This document shows, piece after piece, positions 5,277 through 9,794 of a DNA stretch of 9,794 bases. The stretch is taken from positions 1 to 9,794 of the forward strand of contig JACMJD010000770.1 of assembly GCA_014380825.1 (NCBI GenBank), written 5' to 3'. A program made the position numbers and the translations under genes. The stretch's first letter is position 1, and every line of letters starts with the position of its first letter. The notes below the pieces were generated by a model. It saw only the letters and a list, made by a program, of their open reading frames with translations. It was not told the DNA's origin and ran no database searches. The DNA comes from Phycisphaerae bacterium (lineage in GTDB: Bacteria; Planctomycetota; Phycisphaerae; Tepidisphaerales; Tepidisphaeraceae).

Positions 5277-6236
5277 TTAGTCTCGATGTACCTGTGTGCT
5301 TTGCGAATCCTGCCGGTCGTGGAAAATCAGCTTGTGGACGAGCAGACTGCATCCGCCGAAGAAGATCGCGCCGCTGATCGCGTAGCAGGCGAGCACGCGC
5401 AGGCGAAGCAGGGAAATCTGCCGCTCGACAGTTCGGGCGATCGAGAACGAACTGTCTGATCCGCCCCAACTCGATCCACCACCGCTGAAGCCGTGCGAGG
5501 GCTTGTCCGCGCCGCTCGCGGCCGCCGCCCCTGAACCGGCCGCAAGCGCGCTGCCAAATATCGCTACATCGGACAATGCCGTCGCCGCGACGCGCGCCGC
5601 CAAACCGATCGGCGCCGCCTGCGAAAGTTTCGTCGAAAGGATCGTCGCCAATCCGACCGCGGTAACGACGCCGCCTTTCTTGCCGATCAACTCACGGAGC
5701 TTGGTCACGGCGCGCACGACTCGTTTTCTCGCGGCTTCTTCATCGACGCCCAGCGCTTCGCCGACCTGAAGAAACGTCAGGCGTTCGTAGAATCGCAAGA
5801 GAATCGCGCGACGATCCTGCTGACGCAGGCGGCTCAGGCCAGCGTCGATCGTCGCGCGGACCGCACTCTGTTCCCAATCCAGGTCGGACAGGTCGGCCGG
5901 GCTGTTTGATGTCATCGTCGCCATGTGGGAAGCCATCTCGGCGGCCCTTCTTTCGTGTCGACGCCGGCGGGTCTGCGCTTTGAGCGCATCCAGCGCCGCA
6001 TATCGCGTCGCGGTCACCAGCCACGCCGCGAGCACCGTTTCATGCCGCAGCGCCCGCGCCTTCCGCGCCAGCAAGATAAAAACAGCCTGCGCGACATCCT
6101 CGGCCAAGTGCTTATCGCCATGCGTTTGGCGCAGCGCGGACGAATAGACCAGATCGACGTGCCGCGCAACCAGCTCAGCGAAGGCCGTGTGCGATCCGGT
6201 TTCAGCGTATTCCCGCAGTGCCTGGCTCTCGTTCAT
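5277..6236 (-). CDS. ECF-type RNA polymerase sigma factor with membrane-anchored C-terminal extension
   Basis: A 319-residue protein. Sigma region 2 covers about residues 15-88 (DLVYSSALRQ, DKHLAEDVAQAVF) and region 4 about 125-184 (DRRAILLRFYERLTFLQVGEALGVDEEAARKRV forms the conserved helices including the DNA-reading one). A typical ECF sigma ends here; this one continues for some 130 residues with an Ala/Gly-rich hydrophobic stretch (about 189-240), a Gly/Ser-rich linker (248-264) and a probable transmembrane helix (VLACYAISGAIFFGGCSLLV, 281-300) with a short polar tail. Such C-terminal extensions are familiar in planctomycete ECF groups and are thought to regulate activity. The start ATG (6234-6236) begins MNESQALREYAE, a normal ECF beginning; the open frame further upstream has no family resemblance. 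No strong ribosome site is seen. It lies 65 bases upstream of gspE on the same strand and is divergent from the hydrolase, so it may control or accompany the secretion operon. Confidence 0.88.
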   Translation of the reverse strand: MNESQALREYAETGSHTAFAELVARHVDLVYSSALRQTHGDKHLAEDVAQAVFILLARKARALRHETVLAAWLVTATRYAALDALKAQTRRRRHERRAAEMASHMATMTSNSPADLSDLDWEQSAVRATIDAGLSRLRQQDRRAILLRFYERLTFLQVGEALGVDEEAARKRVVRAVTKLRELIGKKGGVVTAVGLATILSTKLSQAAPIGLAARVAATALSDVAIFGSALAAGSGAAAASGADKPSHGFSGGGSSWGGSDSSFSIARTVERQISLLRLRVLACYAISGAIFFGGCSLLVHKLIFHDRQDSQSTQVHRD

Positions 6237-6348
6237 GCGGTTGTTCCCAACAAACATAGTTATACGGACAACCATGTAAGAAGCGGACAAGAAATACCCA
6301 ATTGCGTTGCCAAAGCGGTGTAAACTGTTGAACAGGAGCTTTGACCCA
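6237..6348. promoter_or_regulatory. Divergent promoter region between the sigma factor and hydrolase genes
   Basis: These 112 bases separate two divergent starts, so both promoters should lie here. On the minus strand a TATAAC hexamer (6259-6264) lies 22 bases upstream of the sigma factor ATG, and TTGTCCG occurs twice with a 19-base period (6284-6290 and 6265-6271). The farther copy would be a -35 with an overlong 20-base spacer, so the pair could instead be an operator or an ECF recognition element. On the plus strand TTGCGT/TTGCCA (6302-6312) and TAAACT (6321-6326) are possible elements, but the spacing is poor. Assignment is tentative. Confidence 0.35.
6334..6338 (+). promoter_or_regulatory. 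Ribosome binding site of the SGNH hydrolase
   Basis: AGGAG ends ten bases before the ATG at 6349-6351. It supports that ATG over the TTG 42 bases upstream in the same frame; starting at the ATG also puts the hydrophobic signal segment at the N-terminus. Confidence 0.6.
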
Positions 6349-7038
6349 ATGCTGAAACTCGCAAGCCTGGCGATTCGCTGGTCGGGTGTCGCCCTGTTGA
6401 TCCTGATCGCGGCCGCCGCCGCGACGACATCCCCCAGCGACAAATGGGAAAAGGATATCGCCGCGTTTGAGGCGGCGGACAAGGTTTCGCCGCCGCCATC
6501 CAACGCGATCGTCTTCGTGGGTTCTTCGACGATTCGAATGTGGTCGTCGCTCGCCCAGGATTTCCCAGATCATCAAGTGATCAACCGCGGCTTCGGTGGC
6601 TCGCAACTGGTCGATGCGGTGTGTTTCGCCGATCGGATCGTGATTCCGTACAAACCGCGACTGGTCGTGCTGTTCGCCGGGACCAACGATATCGACGCCG
6701 GCAAAACACCCGAGCGTGTTCGGGATGACTTTAAGGAATTCGTCACCAAGGTCCGCGCGGCTCTGCCGGATGCTCGCATCGCGTATCTCTCGATGTCTCC
6801 GGCCCCGGTTCGCTGGTCGCAGGCGGAGCGACAGAAGGAAGGGAACCGCCTGATCAAGGAATACGTTCAATCAATCCAGAACGCAGACTACATCGACGGC
6901 TGGGATCAATTCCTCGGCCCCGACGGCAAGCCGCGCGAAGACTTGTTTCTTCCGGATCGCCTGCACAGCAACGCCGCGGGCTACAAAATTCGTGCGGAAA
7001 TCGTTCGTCCGCATCTTGGCGAACCGTCCAAGCGATAG
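6349..7038 (+). CDS. Exported SGNH/GDSL-type hydrolase
   Basis: A 229-residue protein with a hydrophobic N-terminal segment (about 5-26, ending AAAAATT) that looks like a signal peptide or membrane anchor. Family blocks are clear: block I FVGSSTIRMW (56-65) with the probable nucleophile Ser60, in GSS form instead of GDS; block II NRGFGGS (79-85); block III GTND (111-114); block V DRLHSN (203-208), with Asp203 and His206 completing the triad. SGNH enzymes cleave esters of lipids, acetylated sugars or other acyl groups. The substrate cannot be read from the sequence, but export suggests an extracytoplasmic one. The fold and GSS form resemble the platelet-activating-factor acetylhydrolase-like/GDSL group. 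It ends in TAG at 7036-7038, showing that TAG is a normal stop here. An ABC exporter gene follows 46 bases downstream on the same strand and may be in the same transcript. Confidence 0.9.
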   Translation: MLKLASLAIRWSGVALLILIAAAAATTSPSDKWEKDIAAFEAADKVSPPPSNAIVFVGSSTIRMWSSLAQDFPDHQVINRGFGGSQLVDAVCFADRIVIPYKPRLVVLFAGTNDIDAGKTPERVRDDFKEFVTKVRAALPDARIAYLSMSPAPVRWSQAERQKEGNRLIKEYVQSIQNADYIDGWDQFLGPDGKPREDLFLPDRLHSNAAGYKIRAEIVRPHLGEPSKR

Positions 7039-7084
7039 GGCAAGAAACCGCCCGCGCATTGCCGTATGATCGTGGGCTAACCTG

Positions 7085-8989
7085 ATGAAGCGCACGGTCT
7101 CCTCGAAACAACGCGAGCAGGAATTTCACCGCCAGCCGGTGGATTCCAATTCCCCGTCGCTAAATGGCGATGGGAAGGTCGATCCCTCGAAGCCCCCGCG
7201 GCCGGAGAAGGCGGAGCGACGCAAGCTCCTCAAGCAGTACCTTCAGTTCCTCCGGCCGTTCAGGAGTCGGATCGCGGCCGTTTTCGTCCTGGCACTGGTC
7301 GTCGTCGGGGTCGACAGTCTTTGGCCGCTCGGGCTGAAGAAGATGATCGACCTCATCGCGGGCTCCAACTCGACCTCCGCCATCGACGCTCGCCTGCCTC
7401 GGTTGTCGCTCCAGCAGATTGGGATGGTGATCATCGTCCTGCTGGTGATCAAGCAGGGAATGGATTCGCTCCGCAGTTATCTCACCTTCGCGCTGAACTC
7501 GCGGTTGATCCAACGCCTGCGCAATCGTCTGTTTGGCCATCTGATGCACCTGTCGCTCAATGAGCTGGGCGACATGAAAAGCGGCGGGATCATTTCTCGC
7601 CTGAGCGGCGACGTGGACAGCGTGGGCGGGCTAGTTCAGCAGGCACTGATCTCGCCGGGCGTGGCGATCATCCGTGTGGTTGGCACGGTCGCGGTGCTGC
7701 TGATCCTCAGCTGGCGGTTGGCGGTCGCGGCGCTGATCGCGCTGCCGCTCCTGGCATTCACCAGCTATCTCTGGTCGAAAAAAGTTCGCCCGGTGTATCG
7801 ATCGATCCGCGAAGATCGATCGCTGGTCGACGGTCGCGTGGGCGAAACGTTCGGCGGGATTCGCGTGGTGCGCGCATTTCGTCGCGAGAAGCGCGAACAG
7901 AAAGGCTACTCGGTCGGACATCACACGGTGATCCGCAAGCAACTGTTCGCCTGGAAAAACGAGCTGATGCTCGAGGCCGTGTGGGGCCTGATCCTGCCGA
8001 TCACGCCACTGCTGCTGGTTTGGTACGGGTCATCGCTGATCGCAGAGAACAAGGCGTCGCTGGGCTCGATCTTCGCGTTCCAGATCTACGCAATGCTTCT
8101 GCTGCAACCGATCTGGGCGATCGTGAATTCCGTCAGCCAGACGCAGAAAACTCTGGCCGCGATGGAGCGAATCTTCGGCGTACTGGCGATGCCGCAGGAT
8201 AAACCGGATGCCCCCAACGCGCTCGACGCGCCGGCCACCGTCCAAGAGTTTCGGTTTGACCACGTCGATTTCGAATATCGCCCGGGCAAGCCGGTGATTT
8301 CCGATTTCGACCTCACCGTGAAAGGCGGAATGACCGTCGCGCTGGTTGGCCCGAGCGGTGCAGGCAAGACGACGATCACCGATCTGGTCGCTCGGTTTCA
8401 CGATCCGAACCGCGGCGCGATCATGCTCAATGGAATCGATCTTCGGCAGATCAAACTGAAGAGCTATCGCCGGATGCTGGCGGTCGTGCAGCAGGAGACG
8501 TTTCTGTTTGATGGCACGGTCAGCGAGAACATCGCGTATGGGTTGCGTGATGCCAGCGAAGAGCAGATTCGCGATGCCGCCCGCCGGGCGAACGCTCACG
8601 AATTCATCAGCCAGCTCCCGGAGGGCTACGCCACGTTGATCGGCGAGCGCGGATTCAAGCTGTCAGGGGGACAAAGACAACGCATCAGCATCGCCCGCGC
8701 GATCCTGGCGGATCCGCGCATCCTGATCCTGGATGAAGCGACGAGCAATCTGGATACGGAAAGCGAGCAGCTCATCCAAGCTTCGCTGGCGGAGCTTTAT
8801 AAGAACCGAACGACGTTCGTGATCGCGCATCGGTTAAGCACGGTCACCCACGCTGATCTGATCGTCGCGATCGACGCGGGCAAAATCGTCGAGATCGGCA
8901 CGCACGATGAGCTGCTGGAACGTCGCGGACTCTATTTCGAAATGGTGGAGCGGCAGCGACGAAGTATGGGGACGTTGGCTGAGGCGTGA
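7085..8989 (+). CDS. ABC exporter, fused transmembrane and ATPase domains (MsbA-like)
   Basis: A 634-residue half-transporter expected to dimerise and export a lipid, peptide or drug-like compound across the inner membrane. Residues 1-45 are polar and probably disordered. The transmembrane domain (about 60-350) has roughly six spans (for example 63-79, 113-123, 193-209, 212-228, 301-319) and the coupling region GETFGGIRVVRAF (253-265). The nucleotide-binding domain carries A-loop Tyr398, Walker A GPSGAGKTT (422-430), the Q-loop VVQQET (467-472), signature LSGGQ (526-530), Walker B ILILDE (546-551) with catalytic Glu551, D-loop SNLD (554-557) and switch His582. All key residues are intact, so it should be active. 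The closest family is lipid A/multidrug exporters of the MsbA type; the substrate is unknown. The ATG at 7085 gives a longer N-terminus than most relatives and has only a weak ribosome site, so a later start is possible. Confidence 0.92.
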   Translation: MKRTVSSKQREQEFHRQPVDSNSPSLNGDGKVDPSKPPRPEKAERRKLLKQYLQFLRPFRSRIAAVFVLALVVVGVDSLWPLGLKKMIDLIAGSNSTSAIDARLPRLSLQQIGMVIIVLLVIKQGMDSLRSYLTFALNSRLIQRLRNRLFGHLMHLSLNELGDMKSGGIISRLSGDVDSVGGLVQQALISPGVAIIRVVGTVAVLLILSWRLAVAALIALPLLAFTSYLWSKKVRPVYRSIREDRSLVDGRVGETFGGIRVVRAFRREKREQKGYSVGHHTVIRKQLFAWKNELMLEAVWGLILPITPLLLVWYGSSLIAENKASLGSIFAFQIYAMLLLQPIWAIVNSVSQTQKTLAAMERIFGVLAMPQDKPDAPNALDAPATVQEFRFDHVDFEYRPGKPVISDFDLTVKGGMTVALVGPSGAGKTTITDLVARFHDPNRGAIMLNGIDLRQIKLKSYRRMLAVVQQETFLFDGTVSENIAYGLRDASEEQIRDAARRANAHEFISQLPEGYATLIGERGFKLSGGQRQRISIARAILADPRILILDEATSNLDTESEQLIQASLAELYKNRTTFVIAHRLSTVTHADLIVAIDAGKIVEIGTHDELLERRGLYFEMVERQRRSMGTLAEA

Positions 8990-9302
8990 AGCTTGCCGCC
9001 CGACGCGGCGTACCGCTCTGGGCGGCCGTGCGCCGGGTTGCACATTTGATAAGCGGTCGACTGCCCACTGTTTGAAAACTGCGCGCCTGGGCTCTTGCGC
9101 ACCATCGCTCACGCGTTGCAAACGCGTTTCCTCACAAAGTTTACTCTGGCACTGGCTTTGTTCTTATGAAACTCGTGGCCGTCTTGTGACGGTCATGGGT
9201 GATCTTGAGCGGTCGCCCAAAACATGGAGCGCGGTTGGTTCCCAACGGGTCGTGTCGGTTGATCGATGTTCGATCAACCGACACGCTCGTTTTGGGATTT
9301 TG
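8990..9302. other. Gene-free stretch between convergent transporter genes
   Basis: About 310 bases separate the ABC exporter stop from the end of the minus-strand transporter. No reading frame here looks like protein and no tRNA-like fold was seen. It contains a small perfect hairpin at 9111-9127 (seven-base arms ACGCGTT/AACGCGT, loop GCA) and a long one at 9251-9285. The rest shows nothing I can name. Confidence 0.6.
9241..9300 (+). terminator. Strong hairpin terminator after the ABC exporter
   Basis: A perfect 16-base-pair stem (9251-9266 with 9270-9285) around a TGT loop. It can be extended by an outer CCCAA/TTGGG pairing (9241-9245 with 9292-9296). A T-rich run follows on the plus strand (TTTTGGGATTTTGTTATTT, 9290-9308), fitting a Rho-independent terminator for plus-strand transcripts. 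On the minus strand no T-run follows, though the stem could still protect the 3' end of the converging transporter mRNA. It lies about 260 bases past the exporter stop, which implies a long 3' untranslated region. Confidence 0.7.
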
Positions 9303-9794
9303 TTATTTCCGCTTCGCCTTCTCCGCCTTCGCCTTCTCCAGATCGTCCGAGCCGATTCCCACCATTCGAAGCGGCATGAAGATCGCGTTGAACAGATTGT
9401 TGTAGATATTCGCGGTCATAAACCGCAACGCCTCATGCGCCGGCCGCGCCTCCGGTTCGTGAATGCGCGGCAGGAAGATCACCACCGACAGCAGCCTGAG
9501 CACTCCACTCAGCACGAACAGCACCTCGTAGAACGAAAACGTCCCCAGCCAGCCGATGCCCGTGTCCCACGCCCAGTTCTTCAGCGATTGCGCGACGAAC
9601 CCTGATGCCAACCCGCCCGCGCACCCGGCCAAGTTGATGATCACGCTATTCACGGCGACGTAGCTGGTTCCCGGAGCACCGTGTTCATCTGATCCGGAAA
9701 ACTCCAGCACAAGGTTGAAGTTCGCTACTTCCACCCCCGCCCACCGCGCCGCACCCGCGGCCGCGAGCGCGTAGCCGATCCACAATGCCGTTGC
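9303..9794 (-). CDS. Major facilitator superfamily transporter, C-terminal part
   Basis: The frame runs off the right edge and gives the last 163 residues, ending in TAA at 9303-9305. Three hydrophobic regions fit the final membrane spans of an MFS carrier: about residues 4-30 (IGYALAAAGAARWAGVEVAN), 46-72 (SYVAVNSVIINLAGCAGGLA) and 82-112 (FYEVLFVLSGVLRLLSVVIF), with loops rich in polar residues. An amphipathic segment and a highly charged tail (DDLEKAKAEKAKRK) end the protein on the cytoplasmic side. The repeated helix pattern and the EVANFNLVLEF segment resemble MFS proteins I associate with planctomycetes, but the substrate cannot be inferred. It converges on the ABC exporter across the hairpin at 9251-9285. 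Without the N-terminal half, other polytopic carrier families remain possible. Confidence 0.72.
   Translation of the reverse strand, partial: ATALWIGYALAAAGAARWAGVEVANFNLVLEFSGSDEHGAPGTSYVAVNSVIINLAGCAGGLASGFVAQSLKNWAWDTGIGWLGTFSFYEVLFVLSGVLRLLSVVIFLPRIHEPEARPAHEALRFMTANIYNNLFNAIFMPLRMVGIGSDDLEKAKAEKAKRK

Noticed and set aside
4450..5280. Plus-strand open frame of 276 codons, opposite gspE
   Set aside because: It is antisense to an ATPase gene with all motifs in place and has no family resemblance of its own.
6237..6503. Longer N-terminus for the sigma factor
   Set aside because: The frame stays open upstream, but the added 89 residues cover the divergent promoter region and the hydrolase gene and do not resemble any ECF N-terminus.

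Overview
The window is GC-rich bacterial DNA, roughly 60% or more G+C by eye. It most resembles a planctomycete, possibly of the Phycisphaerae type. That placement is an inference from three features: an ECF sigma factor with a long hydrophobic C-terminal extension, a compact pseudopilus-type cluster next to it, and a dispersed-looking ATCTGCG-type palindromic repeat. No marker gene (rRNA, tRNA) is present to confirm it.

Layout from left to right. Bases 2-313 (+) are the 3' end of a DinB/Pol IV-type translesion polymerase. Bases 313-392 are a long imperfect palindrome separating it from a convergent minus-strand cluster. Read in its own direction (right to left), that cluster is: an ECF sigma factor (6236-5277), a GspE/PilB-type ATPase (5211-4093), a GspF-type inner-membrane platform protein (4096-2807), a second GspF-like gene broken by an in-frame TAG (2810-1512), two short prepilin-like proteins (1515-1153 and 1156-716), and a small single-pass membrane protein (719-381). 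From the ATPase onward every junction is a 4-base ATGA stop/start overlap, so these genes form one tightly coupled operon. The sigma factor lies 65 bases upstream and may be co-transcribed with it or may control it.

Divergent from the sigma factor, on the plus strand, are an exported SGNH/GDSL hydrolase (6349-7038) and, 46 bases later, a full-length MsbA-type ABC exporter with fused membrane and ATPase domains (7085-8989). A gene-free stretch of about 310 bases with two hairpins follows. The window ends inside the C-terminal part of a minus-strand major facilitator transporter (9303-9794).

The secretion cluster should encode the inner-membrane motor of a type II secretion or type IV pilus-like machine: the ATPase drives the platform, and the pseudopilins form the tip or fibre. 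It is stripped down. There is no secretin, prepilin peptidase, GspL/M or recognisable major pseudopilin in the window; the ATPase lacks the N-terminal domain and zinc-binding cysteines; and one of the two platform genes carries a nonsense codon. That codon falls exactly where the intact paralogue has its conserved Tyr, which is the most notable observation here. I did not find a clear new defence or mobile system.
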